A stretch of DNA of 64,000 nt from JAPLDB01 sp038230515 (GCA_038230515.1 JBBRND010000009.1:62001-126000); one strand, 5' to 3'. Shown: positions 36,392 to 44,971, counted from the first letter of the stretch. The notes: generated from the sequence alone by a model not told the origin. Translations and numbers: made by a program.

Positions 36392-37287
36392 GATTGAACG
36401 TCCTCCATGCCGTCATTTTCAATTGGTTTCCCGCAGCAGACGCAAACATTGTGATCTACTGACAAACTGCGGAACAGTTGACGGTTTTCATCATCAGTCA
36501 GCTTGTCGATCTTCTTGATTACAGAATCAACGTGCTTTGTATTACCATTTTGATATTGATATTTGATAGCCGGATCTTCCTCGTCTGTAGTATCAGGCTC
36601 CGTAAATTCTGGAATAATAGTCATTGTGCTCATGTGTTCCCCAACAGCCGGAATGTTTTCATCACCCGGTTGCACGTTTACCTTACTAACTTGAGCATTT
36701 TTATTCTGCACTTTCTTTTTTTCAATCTCAATGCAGTCGCGATACGCTAAGTCCAACGGGGTAAGGCCTGCATCAATGTCAATAAAGTATGATTCCTGAG
36801 TTCTGCCAACGCGCAATAGTTGCTTGATAAAATGGCTACTCTTTATCTTTAATCTCATGGCAATACGTTTGTACGTATCGCCTTCCTTCATTTTGCCAGA
36901 GATGTCGGTACGTTTGCCCTGACCTGGTGCCCATCGCTTCCAACATGCTTCTGCCATAAGGTATAGTTCCTTGCTACAGCTGTACTCGTTTGTGTTCAGA
37001 TCGATCATCAAGTGCATCGGATCATCTTCCCAATCATGCACGATAGCATGGATTTCTACCTTTCCAATGGTTTTGTATATTTCAACTGTGCTTACACCAT
37101 CGACAATATAATAACCGGGATTCTCACCTTCTATTTTCAACATCAAGTGAATTGGATTTTTCCTTCCACCTTTTTTGAGTGACTGGCGTAAACCCGGCAT
37201 TTCATCCATTACTTTTGGTACGAATAAATCTGTATACCTAGGATGGGGTCCCTTTATTTCATTCAAACTTACTACTATAATATTCAT
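36388..37287 (-). CDS. ParB/Srx-like domain protein with C-terminal CxxC
   Basis: 299 residues. The N-terminal region LNEIKGPHPRYTDLFVPKVMDEM ... IHLMLKIEGENPGYYIVDGVSTVEIYK resembles the ParB N-terminal nuclease-like fold (a GxxR-like step, then G-Y-Y-I-V-D-G). A middle helical part (DTYKRIAMRLKIKSSHFIKQLLRVG) looks like the helix-turn-helix of ParB-type proteins. The C terminus ends with CVCCGKPIEND, a probable metal site. It is co-translated with the cytosine methyltransferase. The pairing suggests a role in partition, in directing methylation, or in element regulation; this is inference. Confidence 0.65.
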   Translation of the reverse strand: MNIIVVSLNEIKGPHPRYTDLFVPKVMDEMPGLRQSLKKGGRKNPIHLMLKIEGENPGYYIVDGVSTVEIYKTIGKVEIHAIVHDWEDDPMHLMIDLNTNEYSCSKELYLMAEACWKRWAPGQGKRTDISGKMKEGDTYKRIAMRLKIKSSHFIKQLLRVGRTQESYFIDIDAGLTPLDLAYRDCIEIEKKKVQNKNAQVSKVNVQPGDENIPAVGEHMSTMTIIPEFTEPDTTDEEDPAIKYQYQNGNTKHVDSVIKKIDKLTDDENRQLFRSLSVDHNVCVCCGKPIENDGMEDVQS

Positions 37288-37702
37288 TTTTTCTGATTAT
37301 TTTTAATGACTTCGGATTATTCCATCCGATGTGCTGATAGCACGACCAATACTATAAGAGATTGTTACCTCTTAGGGTGGTCCCCTTAGATACCATCTAC
37401 AACATTCTTTCATCATGCTCTTTATATGCACAGGATGCAGCATTGATTCAAAATTTTTGTAGCTGAATATCAGGCATTTGTAAAGTAAATAAGTAGAGTG
37501 GATAAAAAATTCCGCTTGGTTATTTGTGAATTATTAGCCATTTATTTTAGTGTGTCGGCACTAATAAATGAATCTGAAATAGTTGTTATCATCATTAACA
37601 TACTTTCTTTGACCTTGGTTTATTTCATCTTAAGTTAAGCTTTGGCGGGTCATAAAATTTTCACTTCCCGCATTAAATGGTGAAACAGGTCTAAAAGGAT
37701 TT

Positions 37703-37786
37703 ATGCTGAACTCAGATAACCTGAATGAAAATGCACATATCATTTCAGACAAGCATAGCTTATTGAGCAAGAGCAAAAGTCAATGA
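37703..37786 (+). CDS. Possible 27-residue peptide gene
   Basis: The ATG at 37703 has a fair ribosome site (AAAGGATTT) and gives a 27-residue polar peptide (MLNSDNLNENAHIISDKHS and on). The rest of the 37288-37807 gap between the divergent ParB-like gene and the 37808 gene is AT-rich, with no other open frame. It probably holds both promoters; no operator could be defined. Confidence 0.25.
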   Translation: MLNSDNLNENAHIISDKHSLLSKSKSQ

Positions 37787-37807
37787 GTATTTTGAGAAAT
37801 ATTTGCG

Positions 37808-38182
37808 ATGGAAGACATGCAACACTTTTCCTTCCATAAATATAATGTAGAAAAAGATATGGATAATTACTATTTTGAAGGCTTTGAGGATGATGAATTC
37901 GATGAAAATTCGAATTCAAGACTTGAGACCATGGCGGCTATTGTTCGAAGCCTTACTGATGAGGCAAAATATATAAGTGACTCCAATTATAATGAGGGGT
38001 ACTTCTTAATGCATGATCCCTTATTCACTACAATTGAGATAATTCAACTTTTCCAACAAAAGGAAAATATTATGAAAGAATGGAGTCATTACTACTATTC
38101 TAAGATATTCAGAATAATGAAAGAAGAGCATTCCAGAATGTATTGTTCAATATTGGAACGATGTTATGGCTTTCCAAACTGA
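37808..38182 (+). CDS. Small acidic protein, unknown
   Basis: 124 residues. The N-terminal half is strongly acidic (YYFEGFEDDEFDENSNS) and the C-terminal half is helical and aromatic (MKEWSHYYYSKIFRIMKEEHSRM). No signal peptide, no recognised family. The acidic start could mimic DNA, as in some anti-restriction proteins, but there is no motif to support that. First gene of the + strand cargo run in the element. Confidence 0.5.
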   Translation: MEDMQHFSFHKYNVEKDMDNYYFEGFEDDEFDENSNSRLETMAAIVRSLTDEAKYISDSNYNEGYFLMHDPLFTTIEIIQLFQQKENIMKEWSHYYYSKIFRIMKEEHSRMYCSILERCYGFPN

Positions 38183-38240
38183 TATTTATTTAGCTCTGCC
38201 GTGCGTTGATTGATGAAATATTTTTGTATATTGTGGTATA

Positions 38241-38543
38241 ATGATAAAAATAAAATGGTTATATTTTTTGATTTTGTTCATGATGAGGGTAATAAATTTT
38301 ATTATAGTTGAAACCTTTCTCCGGAAGCTTTTAGCTCCATTAGCAGAATATTTATTAGAAGGAGGAAATAAAATCAATGAGGCTCCATTCAATGAAACGA
38401 GCCTATACATAATTAACTCACTTTTGACGTTTGAGAACACTATGGCTCTTTATAGTCAATTGGAAATTTTCATGTGCAATGGGCTATTATGTTTATTCGA
38501 AGCAAATCTGTCAAAAGAAAATAGCTCTTCGACTATTCTATGA
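38241..38543 (+). CDS. Small protein with N-terminal membrane helix, unknown
   Basis: 100 residues; a hydrophobic N terminus (IKWLYFLILFMMRVINFIIV) is followed by an amphipathic part. No close family seen. Short, AT-rich and not tightly linked to its neighbours, so it is the least certain of the cargo genes. Confidence 0.4.
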   Translation: MIKIKWLYFLILFMMRVINFIIVETFLRKLLAPLAEYLLEGGNKINEAPFNETSLYIINSLLTFENTMALYSQLEIFMCNGLLCLFEANLSKENSSSTIL

Positions 38544-38649
38544 TGCAATGCAAAAGATGTCCGTAGGCTTTATAAATTAGACGGTTTATAAGTAGCAAAT
38601 CCATTTATGGAATTGTCTGATATATAAATCAGGCATTCAGGTAATCTCG

Positions 38650-38684
38650 GTGGGGAAGATGATTTTGGCGGTTCTCTTCCCCAC
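38650..38684. terminator. Hairpin before the primase-like gene
   Basis: Perfect 10-bp stem GTGGGGAAGA / TCTTCCCCAC with a loop of 15 bases. It is followed by TTTA only, so a weak terminator or a regulatory stem in the 190-base gap. Nothing else was seen in this gap. Confidence 0.45.
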
Positions 38685-38734
38685 TTTATGCCGCTTAACA
38701 TAACCGTCAATCTTGATAAAAAGAACCGCAATGA

Positions 38735-39969
38735 ATGCACACTATTTCTCTTATCAAATCATATAAAATTCCATATGTGATTTCGACAACTACAATCGAC
38801 ATCTGGCTACAGACAATATCTAGCGATTCAAACCCAAACCATCAAGCAATCCATGATTGCAGAAACGATATCCCGAACAAGAATGCATATAAAGAGAAAA
38901 TGGTTTGTGCATGCCCACATTGTACATTTTATAGAAAGGCAGAAAAGAAAAACATACTCAGTTTATCGGAATATCTGTTTATAGATTTAGATAAATTGGG
39001 ACAAGTTGATATCCCGACATTAAAAGTATCATTAGCATCAATTGAATTTGTAAAAGCGGTCTGGCTTTCTGCTTCCTCCACAGGAATAGGATTACTTTGT
39101 CCAATCAAAGGATTAACTGTCGCGAACTTTAAGGAAACAATGAACGCATTACATGAGTATTTCATTGGAATTGGTCTTCCACCTGACCCGCACTGTAAAC
39201 CATTATCCGCAAGAAATTGTTTGTCTTATGATCCAGATGTAATTATTAAAGACGATTTCATTCCTTTTAATTCAGTAGAAAACAAAAGGGTATCGTTTGC
39301 CTATAAGAGGGAGGAAGAAGAGAAGAACATTACAAGCCTAACGATACCTTTTGCTGAGCATCCACTTCAAACTGCATGCAGACTTGCAGGAGAGCTTCTA
39401 CCGCCAAGAATGATTTTAATTTTAAGACGCCTGAAGACTTTTCTGATGGTGCACTTGTGCATGTCTATTCTCAAGGTAAGGAATGGGATCGAATTTACTT
39501 TCCCAAGCGGATACTTGAAGGTGTGAGAGCTCATACTCTTACTGGCCTTGGGCTTGGATTTCTCAAGTTAAATCCTGAAAAGCCAGTTGATGTAATCGCG
39601 AAAATTTTATATTCTGTTAACCAACATCATTGCAAGCCGCCTTTAAGTAAAAAGCAGGTAACTGAAATCATAAATTGGACATGGAATAAAAAAATTGCCG
39701 GGGAAATAGATATACAAAGTGGAACAAAGTACATTGTTTTCAATGATTGTGCAGGACTAAGTATAAAGCAAAAGTTATCAATGAGTGGAAAACTCATGGG
39801 GAAAATCAGGCGAAATCGTAGTACAGAAAAATTAAAAAAAATATTAAATAAATATCAATCTGATAATAATAAAACTCCTACGCAAAAGCAATTGGCTGAG
39901 TTGGCTCAAATGAGTATTGCAACTATTAAGAGATATTGGTCAATAATTACTTCTGAATCTCATGATTAA
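38735..39969 (+). pseudogene. BT4734/VirE_N-type primase-like protein, interrupted by a frameshift
   Basis: Two overlapping frames (38735-39526 and 39376-39969) together make one protein. The first part has the BT4734-like / VirE N-terminal domain with EYLFIDLDKLG, FVKAVWLSASSTGIGLLCPI and HCKPLSARNCLSYDPDV. The second part continues with KTPEDFSDGALVHVY, then a primase C-terminal-like helical segment (GLGLGFLKLNPEKPVDVIAK ... KPPLSKKQVTEIINW) and a closing HTH (TPTQKQLAELAQMSIATIKRYW). The switch must occur around 39380-39425, where both frames are open. Such proteins usually start replication of mobile elements. It is either broken or needs frameshifting. Confidence 0.75.
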
Positions 39970-40253
39970 ATCCATGTTGAATTGTTAAGCCAAACTTACA
40001 CCAAGAGATAAAAAGAGTTTAAATTCTCTTTGCTCTATAGATATAATGACGCCAGAACAGAGAAAGTAAAAGATGCAATCCATTATACAGTCCACGGAAT
40101 TAAATTCCACGCATGCTTCAACCAGAGTCACAATGGAGATCAGTACAGAAAATTGAAGCGTTTAAAAACATTCATGCTTACCTTCATTAAAAGGCTTACA
40201 CGTATTGGATATCAACTAAATTACTAGGCCTTTAATCAGATGATGACTATAAA

Positions 40254-40287
40254 AATGGAGGAGGTCATGGAAATTACCTCCTCCATT
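40254..40287. terminator. Strong bidirectional terminator
   Basis: A perfect 12-bp stem AATGGAGGAGGT / ACCTCCTCCATT (40254-40265 and 40276-40287) with a 10-base loop, flanked by AAAA on the left and A8 on the right. On the minus strand it is followed by a T run and lies about 110 bases past the comM stop, so it suits comM. It also closes the + strand cargo region. The bases 39970-40253 hold no convincing gene. Confidence 0.8.
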
Positions 40288-40397
40288 AAAAAAAACCAAT
40301 CATGCATACAATTTATATCTGGTGATCCTACTTTTGTTTCGACTTCGAAAGTACTTCACCTTTTTCACCTATAGGTAACAATCCGCAATTCGAAACA

Positions 40398-41936
40398 CTA
40401 TCCTGCCCATCCGTCTCTGTCAAGCGAACGATACTGAATTGCCTCGGCAAGATGTTCTGTTTTTATGTCCTCGCTTGTTGCAAGATCGGCAATGGTGCGC
40501 GATACTTTTAAGATTCGGTCGTATGCACGCGCTGAAAGTCCCAGACGCTCCATCGCTGTCTTCAATAGTTGTGTTCCTTCTTCAGGAACTTTACAAACGC
40601 TCTGTAGCAGTTTCGATCCCATTTGTGCGTTGCAGTAAATTCCCTTCATTTCTGTGAAACGTTTTTCCTGAATCTGTCTTGCATTTACTACACGCTCTCG
40701 GACGGCTTCACTTTTTTCAGAAACGCGAACAGTAGTAAGTTCACTGAACGGAACCGGAGTAACTTCAAGATGAATGTCGATGCGATCAAGCAACGGTCCG
40801 GATATTTTGTTGAGATATTTCTGCACAACGCCAGGAGCACACACACAATCTTTTTCGGGATGATTATAGTTTCCGCATGGGCATGGGTTCATGGAAGCCA
40901 CTAGCATGAAGCTGGCCGGAAATTCAACAGAATGTTTCGCGCGTGAAATAGTAACCATTCTGTCTTCAAGCGGCTGACGCATTACTTCAAGAACTGTGCG
41001 TTTAAATTCAGGCAACTCATCAAGAAATAAAACTCCGTTGTGTGCGAGCGAAATTTCTCCGGGTTGAGGAAATCCTCCGCCCCCGACAAGTGCGACATCA
41101 CTAATTGTATGGTGGGGAGAACGAAACGGACGAACAGAAACCAATGATGCTTCACGCTGAAGTTTTCCAGCAACGCTGTGAATCTTGGTTGTCTCAAGCG
41201 CCTCGTGTAATGAGAGTGGCGGAAGAATACTCGGAAGCCGTTTTGCAAGCATCGTCTTTCCTGCACCGGGCGGACCGATAAGAATAACATTGTGTCCGCC
41301 TGCTGCCGCAACTTCCATAGCACGTTTTATATTCTCCTGACCTTTTACATCGCTGAAATCAAATTCCATTTTGTTCTGACTTGAATAAAACTCAGCGCGT
41401 GTATCAACAACAGTTTTCTCCAGTGGAACGTCATTCTGAAAAAACTCAAACACCTCTTTGATGTTGTCCACACCGTACACATCAAGTTCACTAACGATGC
41501 CTGCTTCGCGTGCATTGTGCTTCGGAAGAATAAAACCTTTGTAACCTTCTTTACGCGCCTGGATGGCAATGGGCAACACACCCTTGATTGGCTGCAAGCC
41601 GCCATCGAGGGACATTTCACCCATGATGATGTATTTCGAAATTTCCTCTTGCTTAAGTTGCCCTGTTGCTGCAAGTATTCCGATGGCAATCGTGAGGTCA
41701 TAAGCTGAACCTTCTTTGCGAATATCAGCGGGAGCCATGTTCACCGTAATTTCTTTGATGGGATATTCGAACTCACAATTTTTCAGCGCTGCGATGATTC
41801 GTTTTTGACTTTCTTTTACAGCGCTGTCGGGCAAGCCAACAAGAAAAAAATTCACGCCCTTGCTTACGTTCACTTCAACAGTAACCGTTGTTGCACTGAT
41901 ACCGAATACAGCGCTGCCGAAAGTTTTTACAAGCAT
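40398..41936 (-). CDS. comM: ComM/YifB family AAA+ ATPase (Mg-chelatase-like), intact copy
   Basis: 512 residues, full length. The N-terminal Lon-protease-like fold domain (MLVKTFGSAVFGISATTVTVEVNVS ... GLPDSAVKESQKRI) is followed by the AAA+ core. Core motifs are Walker A GPPGAGKTML, the conserved FRSPHHTISDVALVGGG, Walker B GVLFLDELPEF and the zinc-finger-like NPCPCGNYNHPEKDCVC. The C-terminal helical domain ends in ARAYDRILKVSRTIADL. ComM is a helicase that helps branch migration during natural transformation. This copy is inverted relative to the broken one at 32683 and sits inside the accessory island, about 7.5 kb away from it. Confidence 0.95.
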   Translation of the reverse strand: MLVKTFGSAVFGISATTVTVEVNVSKGVNFFLVGLPDSAVKESQKRIIAALKNCEFEYPIKEITVNMAPADIRKEGSAYDLTIAIGILAATGQLKQEEISKYIIMGEMSLDGGLQPIKGVLPIAIQARKEGYKGFILPKHNAREAGIVSELDVYGVDNIKEVFEFFQNDVPLEKTVVDTRAEFYSSQNKMEFDFSDVKGQENIKRAMEVAAAGGHNVILIGPPGAGKTMLAKRLPSILPPLSLHEALETTKIHSVAGKLQREASLVSVRPFRSPHHTISDVALVGGGGFPQPGEISLAHNGVLFLDELPEFKRTVLEVMRQPLEDRMVTISRAKHSVEFPASFMLVASMNPCPCGNYNHPEKDCVCAPGVVQKYLNKISGPLLDRIDIHLEVTPVPFSELTTVRVSEKSEAVRERVVNARQIQEKRFTEMKGIYCNAQMGSKLLQSVCKVPEEGTQLLKTAMERLGLSARAYDRILKVSRTIADLATSEDIKTEHLAEAIQYRSLDRDGWAG

Positions 41937-41995
41937 GGATGAAAGAAAGTATTAAGTAAAGAGTATTAAGAAAGAAAATTGGACAGCCGATTTCC

Positions 41996-42044
41996 TTTCG
42001 ATGGGCAAGTTGGAAATAATTTTTTGAAAAGAAAATTTTGATTT
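41996..42044 (-). promoter_or_regulatory. Box upstream of the intact comM, identical to 32571-32619
   Basis: On the minus strand the same 49 bases lie about 60 bases before the comM ATG at 41936. Just outside the box only CCGCCC is still shared, then similarity ends. The region between the box and the start codon is similar in composition but has diverged. A conserved operator or promoter is likely. Confidence 0.6.
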
Positions 42045-42162
42045 GTGGGCGGCTATGTCCGTGAATTGATCTCACTCGAAATCAGGATAACCTCGTTTTG
42101 ATTACAATTCGCTCCCGCTGCAATCTAAAAATTTGTTTTTACCTATTTTCAAACTGAAACGC

Positions 42163-42457
42163 TCAATGATAATTTGATTTTATAAAACGTTCAACCGACT
42201 GCCAGTCATAAAGAATTTGTTTCCCATTTTCATAGCGGAAGAACCCAAGCAGCCCCCTCCTTCTCAATACCGTAACAGTTTTTTTTTGTGCACCCAAAAT
42301 ATTTCGCAAGGTCTTTTTCAAGTATCCAAAAATCCTGAGGTCGTTTTTTAATTTGTTCAAGAGCGTTTTCGATCCTTGCAAACTTTCGGTTCATCTCTGC
42401 CCATACTTCTCCTGATATTATTACAAAAGGTATTGAGTCAGTGGTATTTTCTTCCAT
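42163..42457 (-). pseudogene. HTH (excisionase-like) protein, frame interrupted at an A9 run
   Basis: The first frame starts MEENTTDSIPFVIISGEVW and runs through DFWILEKDLAKYFGCTKK; the second continues TVTVLRRRGLLGFFRYENGKQILYDWQSVERFIKS. Joined, they give about 95 residues with a MerR/excisionase-type helix-turn-helix, a family frequent in Bacteroidota mobile elements. The frames meet at a run of nine A on the coding strand (near 42282-42290). Possible causes are a real mutation, polymerase slippage that restores the frame in some transcripts, or a sequencing error in the homopolymer. Confidence 0.7.
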
Positions 42458-42477
42458 TGCTTAAAAGGTAATTGAAT

Positions 42478-43020
42478 TTAAGGATACACTTTCACTTCTT
42501 CGCTCTTCAAATCTACGATCGTAACCTGCATTTTGAATTTGAAAGCATGATTGCAGAGATGCATGAACATCGTAGTGTTGTTGACAAGACAATAACGGGA
42601 ATGAGAAACTGTATCTTCGGAGAAAGAATTTAGAATCTTTTTAAGGTAAACTTTAATTGTCGTTATTGTTCTAGTAGATGAAATAACTTTAGCTTCGATG
42701 GTAACACTCCAGTTACACACCCCTTGTAAATGAAATTCCATTATTCCGAATTCTTGTTGAGGATTCCAACTCCATTCGAGGTTCTTAAATTCACTTTCAT
42801 GATATTTTGTCAACCAGTCTACAGCATCAAAAACTAATGCGGAGTGCTCGTGTTGATGGATGTAATCGTACTCCATGATGCGCAACTTTTTAAGGATACT
42901 TATACCGTCATTTAGATTTGAGACTGAATCAGGAATTATTTTTTTGATTCGTGATAGCTGACTTTTTACAGATTCAGATAGTAATTCCTTTTCCAAGGTA
43001 TAATTCAACCGGTTTGCCAT
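42478..43020 (-). CDS. Unknown cytoplasmic protein
   Basis: 180 residues, mixed alpha-beta, no signal peptide. The start MANRLNYTLEKELLSESVKSQ is helical; the middle has HQHEHSALVFDAVDWL and VCNWSVTIEAKVIS strands, the end HAFKFKMQVTIVDLKSEEV. No known family. It lies about 20 bases upstream of the HTH gene on the same strand, so the two are probably one operon. Confidence 0.55.
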   Translation of the reverse strand: MANRLNYTLEKELLSESVKSQLSRIKKIIPDSVSNLNDGISILKKLRIMEYDYIHQHEHSALVFDAVDWLTKYHESEFKNLEWSWNPQQEFGIMEFHLQGVCNWSVTIEAKVISSTRTITTIKVYLKKILNSFSEDTVSHSRYCLVNNTTMFMHLCNHAFKFKMQVTIVDLKSEEVKVYP

Positions 43021-43350
43021 TGAGCAATAAATTAGATTACATTAGAATTTGAATTCTGCGAGTGTATAATAATGCTCTCAATGGAAAAATAATTTAAAGA
43101 CTCAATCCCATAATGTCAAGTGAATTTACTTTGTTTTTCACAAAGCATTGTTTCGAAAACGAAAACTTTCGGTAGTTTTGTTTGCGAATTTTAAGAAGGA
43201 AGAATCGTTGCTTAGTTTCTCATGACCGCATTTATTGGACTCTTTGGAAGGTTCTCTGGATTTGTTGCACCAAAGATTTTAACAGTGCAAAAAGAATAGG
43301 AAAACGATACAGTAATAAAATGTAGAAACTGAAATAAAAGCAGAAGGAGA

Positions 43351-43506
43351 ATGAACAAAATGATTGAATGGCTTGAAACAAAAACTGAAATCAAAAAAGA
43401 AAAAACGTTTATCAGCACAAGAGCTGAAAATTTTCTACTGAAGGACTTTTTCGAAAAGGTACTAAACCAATTTCAGAAAGAACTTCAGTTACTTGCTGAC
43501 AACTAG
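43351..43506 (+). CDS. Small protein (51 residues) upstream of the nuclease pair
   Basis: The ATG at 43351 is preceded by AGAAGGAGA, the best ribosome-binding site in this region. The product begins MNKMIEWLETKTEIKKEKTF and is charged and helical, ending LLADN. It lies about 50 bases before the nuclease-like gene at 43555 on the same strand and could be its antitoxin or partner; that is inference from position only. An overlapping minus-strand frame (43212-43418) has a hydrophobic, low-complexity product and no ribosome site, so I prefer the + strand reading. Confidence 0.5.
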   Translation: MNKMIEWLETKTEIKKEKTFISTRAENFLLKDFFEKVLNQFQKELQLLADN

Positions 43507-43554
43507 TACTGTTACTCTGAAGATGGGACGTCTGGCACCGAGTAGGTATTTGCA

Positions 43555-44010
43555 TTGATAGAAAGAAGCTATGTTGGGTTATTCAACAATGCAGTCATTC
43601 GCTCCTTTCCTGAAGATTCTGTTTTGCAAGAATATTCTGTTCATGTTGATGGCAGGAAATATATTCGAGGTGATTATCTTGTAAAGCATCAGTCAACAAA
43701 TATTTTGTTTGAAGCGAAACAAAGGCCGTTCGATGGTAAAACCTATGAGCCAGCGGATACAAAAATATTCTTGGACGCTTTTATCAAACAGGGAATGGAG
43801 TATTACAATGCAGAGCAGCACAACTATAACGGTTCTACTTTTGTTTCATCGCTCGTTTTTGAATGGGTTCGCTATCCAAAGCATTTGGAATTAGTAAACA
43901 CAAAATCATGGAATGAAGATGATGATGGCATCACCGATTTTTATTGCCTTTATCATACCGACATCGCGGGGCTAATGGTCTATGGCAATTTAGAAAAAGT
44001 GAAGGAGTAA
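43555..44010 (+). CDS. PD-(D/E)XK nuclease-like protein A
   Basis: 151 residues, with a TTG start at 43555, since an in-frame stop lies just before it. The motif RGDYLVKHQSTNILFEAKQ places an Asp and, after a beta-hairpin, Glu-Ala-Lys, the spacing of the PD-(D/E)XK nuclease active site; an early Glu (residue 18 region) could be the helper acid. No DNA-binding domain is attached. It is followed after 10 bases by a second nuclease-like gene on the same strand. Candidate restriction or defence nuclease. Confidence 0.55.
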   Translation: MIERSYVGLFNNAVIRSFPEDSVLQEYSVHVDGRKYIRGDYLVKHQSTNILFEAKQRPFDGKTYEPADTKIFLDAFIKQGMEYYNAEQHNYNGSTFVSSLVFEWVRYPKHLELVNTKSWNEDDDGITDFYCLYHTDIAGLMVYGNLEKVKE

Positions 44011-44020
44011 TAAATTTTTT

Positions 44021-44410
44021 ATGGAAACCCAAGCCCTGCATAAAACCCAAACAGGTATTGCAAGTGAATTCTTCGTAGCTGCGGAACTTACCCGAAGAGG
44101 GTATCACGTAACTCTTACTTTGGGCAATACAAAGGCGATTGATTTGATAGTTGAAAAGAATACAAAACTAATTCCTGGTCAAGTAAAAGGAATTCAACGA
44201 ACAAAATCTATCAATTGGAACGTAAGCATTAAAAATGTTCGCAAGGATGTAATTTATGTACCGGTAAACCTTCATCGTGATTCACTCATGCAGCCAGAAT
44301 ATTTTGTTCTTACAGGAAATGAAATGAAAAAACATCTCAAGCCTACTAAATCAGGTCGGGATTACATTGACTATAATTATGTGAAGCGGCTGGGCTTTCA
44401 AGATCATTGA
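44021..44410 (+). CDS. PD-(D/E)XK nuclease-like protein B
   Basis: 129 residues. The N terminus TGIASEFFVAAELTRRGYHV, then KAIDLIVEKNTKLIPGQVKG, matches the Holliday-resolvase/restriction-like fold family in which E, D and QxK form the metal site. It is coupled to protein A (gap 10 bases) and convergent with the nuclease-like gene ending at 44432. It belongs to a small family often found alone, so its link to protein A needs testing. Confidence 0.6.
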   Translation: METQALHKTQTGIASEFFVAAELTRRGYHVTLTLGNTKAIDLIVEKNTKLIPGQVKGIQRTKSINWNVSIKNVRKDVIYVPVNLHRDSLMQPEYFVLTGNEMKKHLKPTKSGRDYIDYNYVKRLGFQDH

Positions 44411-44431
44411 GATAAATTGAAATAATGAATT

Positions 44432-44971
44432 TTAGATTCTCTTAGAATAAATATTATAGAGTTTTTTATCTTGAAACTGGATGATGTCAACGTTGAATTC
44501 ATCCTTGTAATGCTCCTGTTCGTCATAAAAATTTATCCACCCGCGAGTGCAATTATATTTCTTAAAATCTTCTTTCCAATCATTCGAAAACTCTTCAAAA
44601 AAAATAATCGCACTGTGGGGTGTTCCTTCAATCTTTAATTCTCGCAAAATTTGTTTCTTCAAGAACATCTGGAATTCTGTCCTCGCATTACAAGCCTTAA
44701 ACCAGTTTAGATTGAGTTTGCACTCACAGAGTATCAGCTTTCCATTTTCAAGTTCAATAATTCCATCAATAAAACTGTTCTTTACAGCAAATACTTGGTT
44801 AATATTTAGTTCCGCCTTATGAGAAGTCAAATGTCTAAAAACATCGCGCTGAAATTGTAATGGTTTATTCTTTGTAGTATTTTCTACAGAGATAATCTTT
44901 GGTTGCAGTGCCCCCTTCTTAAAAATATTTTTTCTTTCTTCTTGTGTTAGTACTTCTCCTAAGTCAATCAT
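44432..44971 (-). CDS. PD-(D/E)XK nuclease-like protein C
   Basis: 179 residues. The core NSFIDGIIELENGKLILCECKLNLNW has Asp, then a hairpin, then Glu-Cys-Lys, again the PD-(D/E)XK arrangement. An N-terminal helical part (TQEERKNIFKKGALQPK) and an extra C-terminal domain (WKEDFKKYNCTRGWINF) surround it. It starts 12 bases after the WYL regulator's stop, so the regulator and this nuclease form one transcription unit. No sequence similarity to proteins A or B beyond the motif. Confidence 0.55.
   Translation of the reverse strand: MIDLGEVLTQEERKNIFKKGALQPKIISVENTTKNKPLQFQRDVFRHLTSHKAELNINQVFAVKNSFIDGIIELENGKLILCECKLNLNWFKACNARTEFQMFLKKQILRELKIEGTPHSAIIFFEEFSNDWKEDFKKYNCTRGWINFYDEQEHYKDEFNVDIIQFQDKKLYNIYSKRI

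Noticed and set aside
40030..40227. 65-codon frame after the primase-like gene
   Set aside because: TTG start without a ribosome site and no protein-like pattern; probably chance.
33516..41936. Assembly chimera or mis-join explaining two comM copies
   Set aside because: The copies differ at about 10 percent of sites with a selected pattern, so a collapsed or duplicated read set is unlikely; a chimera of two related strains remains possible and should be excluded by read coverage.
43212..43418. Small hydrophobic gene on the minus strand
   Set aside because: Low-complexity hydrophobic product with no ribosome site; overlapped by the + strand 51-residue gene, which has a strong one.
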